Shown: piece by piece, positions 33,695 to 42,097 of the stretch | Layout of the letters: the number at the start of each line of letters is the position of its first letter | How positions within the stretch are numbered: the stretch's first letter is position 1 | NCBI GenBank assembly: GCA_038237245.1 | Contig: JBBRYY010000005.1 | Location: forward strand, 1-64,000 | DNA from: FEN-1250 sp038237245 | GTDB lineage: Bacteria > Gemmatimonadota > Gemmatimonadetes > Gemmatimonadales > Gemmatimonadaceae | Direction: 5' to 3' | DNA length: 64,000 nt | Notes under the pieces: generated by a model | The model's database searches: none | What the model was told of the DNA's origin: nothing | Seen by the model: the letters and a program-made list of their open reading frames with translations, nothing else | Position numbers and translations under genes: made by a program

Positions 33695-34873
33695 CTAATG
33701 ATGCGTGCTGTCGCCACGCTGCTGCATGCGGGACATCCCCGGCATCGACGACATCGAGGATGACGAGGATGACACGCTGTCGCTGGGCGAGCTCTTCATC
33801 GGCATCGATTGCATGTCCATATCCTGCTGCATGGCGTCGTGAGCGTCGGGCGACTTCGAACCGCGTGATGCGCGCATCTCCGTGTACGTTGGAAGCGCCT
33901 CGATGTCGCGTTTGATATCGGCGTTCGAGAGATCTAGCACGGGCCACTGCGACATGTCATCCGGGCTGAACGCACCGTTGATGTGCCCCATGCCACCCTG
34001 AGGGATGTCCTTGCCCGTCGGATTATCATATTCGGCAACGACACGGTACTTATGGTGTGCTTCGATCGGGAGTGCTTCCTCGTGGAAGCCCCAGATGAAG
34101 CGGCCTACCTTCGAGATCTCGCCCTTGTCATCGCGATCGGACTTGAGGCGGACGAGCACCTTGCCCGTTTCTGCGTCCTCGAAGCGCACGGCGGCGCCGT
34201 AGTCGTGCAGATGTCCGCCGATGCCGATGAGACGGCCGCTGAGCGGGAATTCGAACGTGTAGCTCTTTGTGGACTTGCCGGGCGGCACGTCGAAGCTGGT
34301 CACGCCACCAATATGATTGTTGACGTCGACGTACAGCGGAAGCACGGGATTCTGCAGCTTGGCTTTCGGAATGTACGGGAGCGTCATCTTGAGATACGCA
34401 TTATGGATGTCGCGTCCAGAATCGTTGTGCCACATTGCGTAGACGCCGAGGTGCTGGCCCTTCGCGAGCGGAACACCGACGCCGGCGGGAAGGAGAACGG
34501 GATCCGTCTCCTTGCCCCAGCCGAACAGACGTTCGACCATATGATACACGATCTGACGGCGATCGAAGTTGACCGCGATCAGATGATGGATGATGGACTT
34601 CGGCAGCGCGTGGCCATCTTCGGTCTGCATGGAGAGGTTGAAGCCGCGGAGTCCGCCGTCGACGGGCCAGTCGAAGCGCAGAACCTGCGGCGTGCCCATG
34701 TGCATCTCCGCCATGTCTGCGGGCATATCGGGAAGATCGTAAGGGCCGGCCGTGACGATGACTTCGCCGCGTGCCGAGTCCACCGATATGGAAATCTGCG
34801 GCTCGGCATCCGGCTTCTGCGGCGAGTTCGCCGGAGCCAGGAGTGCGATCGCGAGCAGAAGAGAGACGAACAT
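33695..34873 (-). CDS. Exported Met- and His-rich protein
   Basis: 392 residues, signal peptide about 1-16. The body has two beta-rich halves with His clusters: IIHHLIAVN, VYAMWHND, IGIGGHLHDYG and WGFHEEALPIEAHH. The GHLHDYG element is reminiscent of copper monooxygenase-type or SURNod19-like proteins. The last 45 residues are a Met, Ser and His tail (for example MDMQSMPMKS, ending STHH) like metal-chaperone tails. Periplasmic copper or other metal binding is likely but unproven. It lies among C1 genes but need not belong to them. Confidence 0.65.
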   Translation of the reverse strand: MFVSLLLAIALLAPANSPQKPDAEPQISISVDSARGEVIVTAGPYDLPDMPADMAEMHMGTPQVLRFDWPVDGGLRGFNLSMQTEDGHALPKSIIHHLIAVNFDRRQIVYHMVERLFGWGKETDPVLLPAGVGVPLAKGQHLGVYAMWHNDSGRDIHNAYLKMTLPYIPKAKLQNPVLPLYVDVNNHIGGVTSFDVPPGKSTKSYTFEFPLSGRLIGIGGHLHDYGAAVRFEDAETGKVLVRLKSDRDDKGEISKVGRFIWGFHEEALPIEAHHKYRVVAEYDNPTGKDIPQGGMGHINGAFSPDDMSQWPVLDLSNADIKRDIEALPTYTEMRASRGSKSPDAHDAMQQDMDMQSMPMKSSPSDSVSSSSSSMSSMPGMSRMQQRGDSTHH

Positions 34874-34905
34874 GTGATTCCTCGAGAGGTCGAGTAGAGA
34901 GTTTT

Positions 34906-35409
34906 CTAGCTGAGTCGTTCGCGGAAGAACGCCGACTGGCCGAAATTCTCCTCGACCTCGACTTCGATCATCGCGAGTTTGGCAAATTGCTTACCGCTGA
35001 GTGAAGCGCGCGCCTTCCCTGCCAGATATCGCGCCAACATTTCGACCGTCGTGTTCGGAATCGCGAGCAGTGCGCAGTCGGAAAGCGGAAAGACGTAGCG
35101 TGGCTTGCCGTCGTATGCAACCAACACGCGATCTTCTTCGGTGGTCACCTGCAGCTTCGGGTTCTGGAGCGGGAGCAACACCTTGTGGTCGATCTCATCA
35201 CAGAGGCGCTTCATGAGCTGCTTCACGAACGAGAAGTCGACGACGTACCAGCTTTCCTCGTCGATATCTCCCTCGAGCGTCATCCCGACTCGGTAGTTGT
35301 GGCCGTGCAGTGATTCGCATCGGTGCCCCGCGAACGTAATGAAGTGGGCAGCCGCGAACACCATGTAGTCCTTGGTGACTGATACACGAAACGCATTGTC
35401 CTTGCTCAC
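34906..35409 (-). CDS. 6-pyruvoyl-tetrahydropterin synthase family protein
   Basis: 167-residue PTPS/QueD fold. Zinc ligands are H22, H35 and H37 (AAAHFI and HGH). The active-site segment is C31-E32-SLHGH: a Glu next to the catalytic Cys, which I recall as the mark of PTPS-III enzymes that replace dihydroneopterin aldolase and make 6-hydroxymethyl-dihydropterin. That product is the pterin precursor needed for H4MPT. The GTG at 35409 overlaps the upstream stop and is 9 bases from a GGAGG; GTG 35418 is too close to it. Confidence 0.85.
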   Translation of the reverse strand: MSKDNAFRVSVTKDYMVFAAAHFITFAGHRCESLHGHNYRVGMTLEGDIDEESWYVVDFSFVKQLMKRLCDEIDHKVLLPLQNPKLQVTTEEDRVLVAYDGKPRYVFPLSDCALLAIPNTTVEMLARYLAGKARASLSGKQFAKLAMIEVEVEENFGQSAFFRERLS

Positions 35410-36266
35410 CGTTCCCACCCTCCGTTGAATCCACTGTTCAGCAGTACGACGAATACCGCAGCGGCCGTTATGTCCGCAGTTGTACCAGGGTTCCTTGAAT
35501 TACGACTATCTCTGAGCTCGAGGTCAAACGACGCGACGGCGCGCCTGCCGGCATCGGAGCGCATTCCGCCCGCCGCCCGAATGGCGATGGCGCGGTCCCT
35601 AACCGCATCGGCAGCATCCGCGCCCAGCTTCCGGGCGATCAGCGTGTCCGGGGCGTCAGCGAGGAGGGCCAGATAGCATTCCACGATCGCGTCTGGCCAG
35701 TCCAACCCTACCGAGCGCGCCTTCGTGAGGGCTGGCGCGCCCACCGTGAAGGTGCGGGCGAAGGCGGTGACGTACTCGCGCGCGATGTCATCGCGATCGG
35801 CAGCAAGCGCCATCGCCGTAGCGAGCGTGACCGTGGGAGCGACCGCGACGTCCTCCGCGGCGACCTGGCCGAGTCCGCCTGGACGTGCAAGGCGGATGGC
35901 GCTGTACACCGATGTGGCGTCGGATACCGTCGTCGCGCCGATGACCTCGCGCACGCGATCGCGGAGAGCCTTTGGCGACGATGCATGCGCAGCGCGCGCG
36001 AGCGGTGCGAGGAGGAGGACGATGCCAAGATTGGTGTTCGCGCCCGTCCAGCGACGGGTGTCCTCGATGGCGCGGCGGATGGTCTCGCCAACGGGAAACA
36101 CGCCTGCCTCGAGAAATGCCGGAGCGATCGCGGCAGCGCTCGCGAGAAAGTCTTCGTAGCGCGTGTCGTGGAAGGCGATGCCGGGGGAGACATTTCCGGG
36201 CTTCGGCGCACTGGCCTCGAGCAGGCAGGCGAGCTGCGCGGCGGCCGCAATCTGCTCGCGAGTCAT
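35406..36266 (-). CDS. CitG/MdcB-like triphosphoribosyl-dephospho-CoA synthase family protein
   Basis: 286 residues. ACLLEASAPKPGNVSPG, GANTNLGIVLLLAPL and AREYVTAFARTF are the family hallmarks. CitG makes a prosthetic-group precursor from ATP and dephospho-CoA. No citrate or malonate decarboxylase is visible here, and related genes are known in H4MPT clusters of methylotrophs, so an ATP-dependent ribosyl-type transfer on a cofactor intermediate is the better guess. ATG 36266 overlaps the upstream stop (ATGA), and the stop overlaps the PTPS start. Confidence 0.8.
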   Translation of the reverse strand: MTREQIAAAAQLACLLEASAPKPGNVSPGIAFHDTRYEDFLASAAAIAPAFLEAGVFPVGETIRRAIEDTRRWTGANTNLGIVLLLAPLARAAHASSPKALRDRVREVIGATTVSDATSVYSAIRLARPGGLGQVAAEDVAVAPTVTLATAMALAADRDDIAREYVTAFARTFTVGAPALTKARSVGLDWPDAIVECYLALLADAPDTLIARKLGADAADAVRDRAIAIRAAGGMRSDAGRRAVASFDLELRDSRNSRNPGTTADITAAAVFVVLLNSGFNGGWER

Positions 36267-37153
36267 GAACGCGCGAGGTGCGCGGAGGCCATGTGGTCGA
36301 TCAGTGCGCCGGCGACGTCGAAGGAGGTCGCCTCCTGGAGTCCACGCCACCCCGGAATTCCGTTTACCTCGAGCACGTACACCGTGCCGTCGTGCGCGGG
36401 AAGGAGATCGACGCCGGCGTAGACTGCGTCGACCGCGCGCGCGGCACGAAGGGCCATCGCGTGCATCTCCGGTGAGAGCGTGACTGCGCGCGCTTCACCG
36501 CCGCGCGAGATGTTGGTTCGCCATCCGGGGGAGCGTCGCTCGATTGCGGCGACCACGCGGTCGCCAATGACGAACGCGCGAATGTCGCGCCCCTCGTGCG
36601 GAATCGCGCGTTGAAGGTAGTAGACTCCACGAATCGCCTCCAGCGCGCGGAAGACGCGCCATGCGGTTTCCTCATCGCTCACGCGCACCATGCCGAGTCC
36701 CATGGAGCCGAAGAGCGGCTTGACGATGACGTCGCCCAACGTGCGAAAGGCGGACGCCGCATCTTCAGCGCGCTCGCATACAATGGTTTGTGGAGTTGCG
36801 AGGCCCGCCCGTTGGAGCAGCGCGGACGTGTAGAACTTGTCCACCGTACGCTCGATCGCGCGTGGAGGATTCACGACGGCGACGCCCGCATCTTCGAGCC
36901 AGTGAAGGGCGTCGACGCGATAGATGATCTGTTCGAGCGAGCCGTTGGGGATGATGCGCGCGAGGACGGCGTCGCAGTCGAAGAGGTCGGGTGCATCTGC
37001 GCCGAGCTTTGGCAAGCCGTCGGCATGCGCGCCGAGCCGTGCGACCAGCGACTCGTACGGGAGCAGGAATGGTTGGTGGCCGCGCTCGAGGATTGCGCGC
37101 TGCAGCTCGTCGGTGTGCCAGCCGCTGCGCGTGCTGAGTACGGCGATCTTCAT
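36263..37153 (-). CDS. RimK-like ATP-grasp glutamate ligase, MptN-like
   Basis: 296-residue ATP-grasp enzyme: KIAVLSTRSGWHTDEL, the ATP-binding FGSMGLGMVRV segment, YLQRAIPHEGRDIRAFVIGD, and the metal site AGVDLLPAHDG...YVLEVNGIPGW (in parts). RimK relatives add Glu to proteins or cofactors; MptN adds Glu to tetrahydromethanopterin. Cluster context favours cofactor glutamylation. ATG 37153 is the family start. It is the first of a tight three-gene run (RimK-like, CitG-like, PTPS). Confidence 0.85.
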   Translation of the reverse strand: MKIAVLSTRSGWHTDELQRAILERGHQPFLLPYESLVARLGAHADGLPKLGADAPDLFDCDAVLARIIPNGSLEQIIYRVDALHWLEDAGVAVVNPPRAIERTVDKFYTSALLQRAGLATPQTIVCERAEDAASAFRTLGDVIVKPLFGSMGLGMVRVSDEETAWRVFRALEAIRGVYYLQRAIPHEGRDIRAFVIGDRVVAAIERRSPGWRTNISRGGEARAVTLSPEMHAMALRAARAVDAVYAGVDLLPAHDGTVYVLEVNGIPGWRGLQEATSFDVAGALIDHMASAHLARS

Positions 37154-37211
37154 GGTGCGAGTACCGCGGAGCGCGGCCATGCGCCCTCAGGACGCATGGC
37201 CGTCGATCGCT

Positions 37212-37676
37212 CTAGCGCGTCTCCCATCCGGTGAGGACGATCTGCCCACCCGTCGAAAACTTCGAAAGGTTATCGGCGACCGCCTTGAAGCCGGGCGTCG
37301 CCATGCCGGACTTGAGCGCGGCTTCGCTCGGGAACCAGAGCTGCGCCATGCGATAGTGCGCCGGCTTCGAGCCGTCTGCGTTGGGCGCGAACTTGATGAG
37401 CACCGCCTTCGAGAAGCCGATTTCCTTTGCCTTCTCATTGACCAGCGGCAGGTGCGTCGTGGAATAGTACTTCTCGAACGCGGCCGTATCCTTCGGCCAA
37501 TTGTACAGCACGACGACTGCGGAAATCGGGGCGTCGGCGGCAGGCGCGCCGGCAACGGGTGCCATCGCAGTCGTGTCCTTCATCGAGCCCATCGCCGTGT
37601 CGGTAGCGGGCTTGTCGGCGGGCTTGGAACACGCGAACACGAGCAGGGCTGCGGCAAGCGGGGCAAAAAAACGCAT
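37212..37676 (-). CDS. EthD-domain lipoprotein
   Basis: 154 residues. A lipoprotein signal (LLVFAC, Cys at 16) is followed by a Pro, Ala and Thr linker, then an EthD fold: VVLYNWPKDTAAFEKYY, THLPLVNEKAKEIG and a late VADNLSKFSTGG. EthD-like proteins are ferredoxin-fold dimers with varied roles in degradation pathways. Most are cytoplasmic, so the lipid anchor is uncommon. It sits between mch and the RimK-like gene but has gaps on both sides, so it may be separately expressed. Confidence 0.75.
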   Translation of the reverse strand: MRFFAPLAAALLVFACSKPADKPATDTAMGSMKDTTAMAPVAGAPAADAPISAVVVLYNWPKDTAAFEKYYSTTHLPLVNEKAKEIGFSKAVLIKFAPNADGSKPAHYRMAQLWFPSEAALKSGMATPGFKAVADNLSKFSTGGQIVLTGWETR

Positions 37677-37762
37677 ATCATTTCTCCATTGAGAGTCGTA
37701 CCCTCGAGGTGCGAGGGAGTGAGAACATAGCACAACACAGTAGCAATTGTGACCAGCCGGCC

Positions 37763-38737
37763 TCACTCGTCCAGCAGCGAGCGCCGCAGCACCTCGGCGT
37801 TCACCAACCCGCCGTGGAACGTCTTCCCCGTCGTCGCGCTCGTGAGCCACACCTCGGCGGGACTGAAAAGCATCTTGTCGATCTTGTAGAAATCTCCGCC
37901 GTAGCGCTTGAATGTCTCGTAAAACGGTGTGCCGTAGTCCGGCGATGACGACGCGGGCATCTTCGCGGCGAGGTCGGCGAGCTCGTCGTCGGATGCGTCG
38001 ACCACGTACGCGGTCTGGCCGCCGTACAGGATGCAGTCGTTCGTGCGGCCGATCGCGCGCAGATCGTTCTTCGCAAGCGGCGGAAGCGGCGCCGTACCGA
38101 TGCCGCTGACGACGCGATTCACGTCGAAGCCGAGCACCTCCATCTTGTGCAGCCCGGTCTCGAGGATGCGCGCAACAACCTGCACGCCGCCCGCGAGGCT
38201 CGCGGTGGGTGCGATGGCGAAGGTGAGCTGCGACGGGGTGAGCGAAGCCTTCTGTGCGACGAGCGCGACGACTTCCTCCGTTGGAATCGTGCGTCCCTCG
38301 AGCACGAGCACGCCGCGCGCGGCGGTTTCCTGGTAGCCCAGCTTTTCGAAGAGCTCCTTCTCGACACGCGCATGCGCGCGCAGCGGGCCGGACGCCATCG
38401 CGAAATATTTGCCGACGGTGAGCGCCCAGCCGGCGTACTGCGACGCCATGCACGAGACGGCGGGATGATCGGTCCACACCTCGACGCCCGGGAGCGCAGA
38501 GCCGCCGATCTCCAGCTGTGCGTAGCGAATGTGTCCGAGCCCGCCCATGCAGAGCTCCGCGAGGCCGATACCGGCTCCGTAGCCGCCGCGCACATCGATG
38601 CCGGCGTCGATCACGCGCGCGCCGGAGGGGAGCGTCTGCACCGCGACGCGCAGCTCGTCCGCGCGCGCCGCGACATCGTCCGCGATCTTCCACGCGCGCT
38701 CGTTGAGATTCATCGACTTCACGGGGACGCTTGCCAT
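37763..38737 (-). CDS. mch: Methenyl-H4MPT cyclohydrolase
   Basis: 324-residue enzyme converting methenyl-H4MPT to N5-formyl-H4MPT. SMNLNERAWKIAD at the N-terminus, VIDAGIDVRGGYGAGI, LAPTASLAGGVQV-like APTASLAGG, GRTNDCILYGG and YGTPFYETFKRYGGDFY are all characteristic. ATG 38737 is preceded by AGGAG on the minus strand and overlaps fhcC by 19 bases. It is the last gene of the run that begins with mtdB. Confidence 0.95.
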   Translation of the reverse strand: MASVPVKSMNLNERAWKIADDVAARADELRVAVQTLPSGARVIDAGIDVRGGYGAGIGLAELCMGGLGHIRYAQLEIGGSALPGVEVWTDHPAVSCMASQYAGWALTVGKYFAMASGPLRAHARVEKELFEKLGYQETAARGVLVLEGRTIPTEEVVALVAQKASLTPSQLTFAIAPTASLAGGVQVVARILETGLHKMEVLGFDVNRVVSGIGTAPLPPLAKNDLRAIGRTNDCILYGGQTAYVVDASDDELADLAAKMPASSSPDYGTPFYETFKRYGGDFYKIDKMLFSPAEVWLTSATTGKTFHGGLVNAEVLRRSLLDE

Positions 38738-39540
38738 TCCAGAATTTCTCCTTTGCCGATCTCGGCGAGATCGCCGCTGTATCGCCTGAAGAGGCCGTGT
38801 AGATGCGTGTCGTCGACGGGGAGATCGAAGCGCTTGCGCAGCCAGAGGAGCATCAGTGAGAGGTGCGGCGGACGATAGGTGCACGCGTAGGCGTACGTCG
38901 CCGGGATGCGCACGAGGCCGAGTGCGACGATGGTGCCGCGCTTGTTGCCGGCACCGACGTTCTCGCCGATCGCGCCGGCGACGATGACGTTGCCGGCGAT
39001 CATCCCCACTCCGGCGCCGTCGCCACACGCTGCGCAATACAGGATCCCGCGTCGCATGCGCGCACCGGCCTCGCGACCAGCGAAGCCGCGCACGATGATC
39101 TCGCCGCCCGTCATCCCCTTCGAGGCACCCTGCAGCGCGCCCCCCGCGCGATCGCCAACGTTCCCGGCGATCACGATCGAGCCCCCCGCCATCGCGGAGC
39201 CCGCATCGTCGCCGGCGCTTCCCTGCACCGTGATCGCACCTCCGCGCATCCGCGCGCCGAGTGCGTTGCCGATCGAGCCGGTGACTGTGAGCGACCCCGC
39301 GCTCATCAGGGTGCCGACACCGTGGAGCTGAGCGAGATCGCCGTCGATCACGAGGCTCGACGACCGCTCGCCAGCCACCGTGAAGACGTCTCCGAGGGGT
39401 ACGTTTGCGCGACCATCGCGGAGCTCGAGCGCGGAGATCTCCCGCGCGTCGAGCGCGGCGAGTCGATCCGGCGCGATCGCATCGGCGTCCAGCGGGCGCG
39501 CAAGTGGAGCACGGAGGGTGAGCGTGATGCGATCGCTCAT
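38719..39540 (-). CDS. fhcC: Formyltransferase/hydrolase complex subunit C
   Basis: 273-residue subunit related to FwdC/FmdC of methanogens. Nearly the whole protein is a right-handed beta-helix of Gly-rich repeats of the GSxG type (for example GSAGDDAGSAMAGGSIV), the same fold as the C-terminal domain of glutamate synthase. It helps build the Fhc complex that releases formate from the C1 carrier. ATG 39540 overlaps the fhcD stop by 4 bases. Confidence 0.93.
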   Translation of the reverse strand: MSDRITLTLRAPLARPLDADAIAPDRLAALDAREISALELRDGRANVPLGDVFTVAGERSSSLVIDGDLAQLHGVGTLMSAGSLTVTGSIGNALGARMRGGAITVQGSAGDDAGSAMAGGSIVIAGNVGDRAGGALQGASKGMTGGEIIVRGFAGREAGARMRRGILYCAACGDGAGVGMIAGNVIVAGAIGENVGAGNKRGTIVALGLVRIPATYAYACTYRPPHLSLMLLWLRKRFDLPVDDTHLHGLFRRYSGDLAEIGKGEILEWQASP

Positions 39541-40451
39541 GCCGGCCCATCCTCGACATCGCCGCCCATGATCTTCTGCAGATGAAAGTGGAATGGGCCG
39601 AGCTTGCCGCCGTAGTTGCCGGCGGTAATCGAGTGCACGCCCGGCCGGCATGCGGCGTCGATGCCGGTCTGCATCGCCGTTGCGATCGAGCGGAAGTCGA
39701 GCCCGTCAAGGACGATCTCGAGCACGGAGTTCACCCCTTCCGGAAGATCGCTATTCGTGATCGCGCGCAGTGTCGGCGCGAAGGCGTCGTTCGTGGACGC
39801 GATCATCGTCTTGTAGCGCTTCGCGCCCACCTTGCTGCCGCTGCGCACGATGCCGCCGGGGAATGGGAGGATCACGCCGGGCATTCCTGCCATCGCGTCG
39901 ACCGCTGCCTCCGCCGCATCGAGCGCCGCATCCGCGCTCTCGGCGAGGATGAGAAAATTTCCTCCGCCGACGCCCTTCGCCTTGCCGAACATCTCCTGGA
40001 TGAGGAACTCGCCTTCCATCACCGGCAGTCGCCAGTAGCGCTGGCCGTCGATCATCTTGCTTCCCTGGAAACCATCGCCGAAGGTGCGCAGCGGCTTGCC
40101 GATCGCGATGCGGTCCGGTGCATCCGGAAGGCCATCGAAGCAAGCGGTGGTCGGACAGGTGAGCACCGTCTGGCCGATGCGCTCGATCACGCGCTTGGGC
40201 AGCGAGTCCGAGTCCATCGTGAAGAGGAGGACGCTGATCCCCGGACGACCATCCGGGGTCTCGCCCGGCGCGAGCTCGCGCTCGATCGCCGCCTCGCATT
40301 TGCACGCGATGACGGAGGTCGCGAAGCCGGTGAGCTTGTTCGCGGACTCGCGCGCCCACTTCTGATTCTTCGCCGTGATGATGATGCGTACGCCGCGCAT
40401 CCCGAACGCTTCGGCGAAGGTGTCATCAATGTGCACCCCGCGGATGTCCAT
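39537..40451 (-). CDS. fhcD: Formylmethanofuran:H4MPT formyltransferase subunit of Fhc
   Basis: 304-residue FTR-type enzyme that moves the formyl group from formyl-H4MPT to the furan carrier. Typical segments: DTFAEAFGMRGVRIIITA, SVIACKCEAAIE, CPTTACFDG, QEMFGKAKGVGGGNFLI and GGKLGPFHFHL at the end. Length is standard. The ATG shares one base with the fhcA stop (TAATG). Gene order here is B-A-D-C, and all junctions overlap, which suggests coupled translation of the complex. Confidence 0.95.
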   Translation of the reverse strand: MDIRGVHIDDTFAEAFGMRGVRIIITAKNQKWARESANKLTGFATSVIACKCEAAIERELAPGETPDGRPGISVLLFTMDSDSLPKRVIERIGQTVLTCPTTACFDGLPDAPDRIAIGKPLRTFGDGFQGSKMIDGQRYWRLPVMEGEFLIQEMFGKAKGVGGGNFLILAESADAALDAAEAAVDAMAGMPGVILPFPGGIVRSGSKVGAKRYKTMIASTNDAFAPTLRAITNSDLPEGVNSVLEIVLDGLDFRSIATAMQTGIDAACRPGVHSITAGNYGGKLGPFHFHLQKIMGGDVEDGPA

Positions 40452-42097
40452 TAGACGGCTCCCGTCGGCATCGGCGTATCGCGCAGCCCCGTCACTGGAT
40501 AATTCGCGAGCTGGATCGCGGAGTACGCCTCGAAATACTTCCCGAGATCGCGCATGAGCGATTCATCGTAGCCGGGCTGCACGAAGATGCGCTTTCCAGC
40601 GGGCGCACGACGCAGCTGTCCTTCCTCGACGACGAGCGTCCCGGCTTTGACAACGTAGCGCGGCGTCGCGAACATCGTCGCATAATTCGCATCTCGGCTA
40701 TAAATCGTGATGTCCGCGTCCGCGCCGACACCGAGATGTCCCTTCTGTCTAAGGCCGAGCTGGCGCGCCGGACCTGCGCGCGTGATGATCGCGATCTCGT
40801 TGAGCGTGTACTCGCGCGCGATGCCATCGGCGAGCGCGCTCCCGGCGAGCATCTTGTGATTGACGCTCTTGAGCTTCTCGTCGCGGTAGGCGCGGTCCAT
40901 CAGCAGGCGGATGAGATCGGGGTAGCTCCTGAACGATCCGCCGTTCGGATGGTCGGTGGAGAGCACCATCCGCCACGGATCCGTCGAAAGCAGAAAGAGC
41001 TCGAGCCCCACCACCCATTGCAGCGACGAAATCGCCGCCTTGTCCCTGTACGCGTACGGGACGATACCACAGCCGGTCTCGAGCTCGATGTCGGCGTTGA
41101 TCCACTTCCTTCCCGTGCTCGTGTGCAGCAGATACTCGACAGCGCCGTCGGCGGTGAGCGTCGTCGCATCGCCGAACATCACCTGCCCCACATCGCCCGT
41201 GATCTCCGGATGCGAGTTCACGTACTCGGCCACCTGGCGCGCAGCGGAGCTCCACGACTTCCCGCGTTCGCCGCCGTAGCTGTGAAATTGCAGATGCGTG
41301 AAGTGCGCGCGGCGCCCTTCGAGCGCGCGCATACTTTCGAGCGTCGTCGCGACATTTCCGGGGACACCAAGGTTGTTGCAGTGGATGTGCACCGGATGCG
41401 GGAGGCCCAGCTCCGTGGCCGCGCCGGCGAGCACCTCGAGGATTCTGCGCGGCGTCACGTTCGATGCGCCCACGGGATCGTCGATCGTCTTCACCTCGCG
41501 CACGTTGCGCTTCCACAGCTCGACGCCACCCGGATTGACGACCTTGATCGCATAGCCGCCGGTCGACTTGAGGATCCACGCCGCGTAGTCCTTCGCGCGG
41601 CCGATCTCATTCGCGGCGATCTGGCGATGGAGATATTCGTCGTTGCCGAGGAGCGCGAAGAAGCCGCCGTCGATGATCGGCGTGTCGTCGAACTCGGCGT
41701 GCGTCTGCCGCGCGGCGACCGGAGCGACTGCCGCATCGAATACCGTGGTGTAGCCGAGCCCGGCGTAGCGATAGCCGGTGGTGAAGGTGCTCGGCACCGT
41801 ACCGCCGGTGCCGGAGCGCGGGATGACGGCATCATCGAGCGCGGGGGCGGCGACGGGATCGAGCGTGTGCTCCTCGGGAAGGAGGCGGCGTCCCATCGAC
41901 ACGCTGGAGGCGGCGACGTGCGCGTGAATGTCGATGCCCCCCGCCATGATGACCATACCGTCGGCGCGGAGCACCGGTGCATCCGCCGGGAGCGACGCGA
42001 CGATACGGCCGCCGTCGATGCAGATGTCGCGCCCATCGCCGTCGATGCCGTTGGCGGGATCGTGGATCGCGCCGCCGGTGATGCGGAGCTGCGTCAT
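40451..42097 (-). CDS. fhcA: Formyltransferase/hydrolase complex subunit A (amidohydrolase)
   Basis: 548-residue amidohydrolase related to FwdA/FmdA, which hydrolyses formyl-methanofuran to formate. The metal-binding H58-A-H60 in GGIDIHAHVA is intact, as are AIKVVNPGG (candidate carboxylated Lys), HIHCNNLGVPGN, FTHLQFHSYGG and LSTDHPNGG. So both metal sites look functional. ATG 42097 overlaps the fhcB stop by 4 bases. Confidence 0.95.
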   Translation of the reverse strand: MTQLRITGGAIHDPANGIDGDGRDICIDGGRIVASLPADAPVLRADGMVIMAGGIDIHAHVAASSVSMGRRLLPEEHTLDPVAAPALDDAVIPRSGTGGTVPSTFTTGYRYAGLGYTTVFDAAVAPVAARQTHAEFDDTPIIDGGFFALLGNDEYLHRQIAANEIGRAKDYAAWILKSTGGYAIKVVNPGGVELWKRNVREVKTIDDPVGASNVTPRRILEVLAGAATELGLPHPVHIHCNNLGVPGNVATTLESMRALEGRRAHFTHLQFHSYGGERGKSWSSAARQVAEYVNSHPEITGDVGQVMFGDATTLTADGAVEYLLHTSTGRKWINADIELETGCGIVPYAYRDKAAISSLQWVVGLELFLLSTDPWRMVLSTDHPNGGSFRSYPDLIRLLMDRAYRDEKLKSVNHKMLAGSALADGIAREYTLNEIAIITRAGPARQLGLRQKGHLGVGADADITIYSRDANYATMFATPRYVVKAGTLVVEEGQLRRAPAGKRIFVQPGYDESLMRDLGKYFEAYSAIQLANYPVTGLRDTPMPTGAV

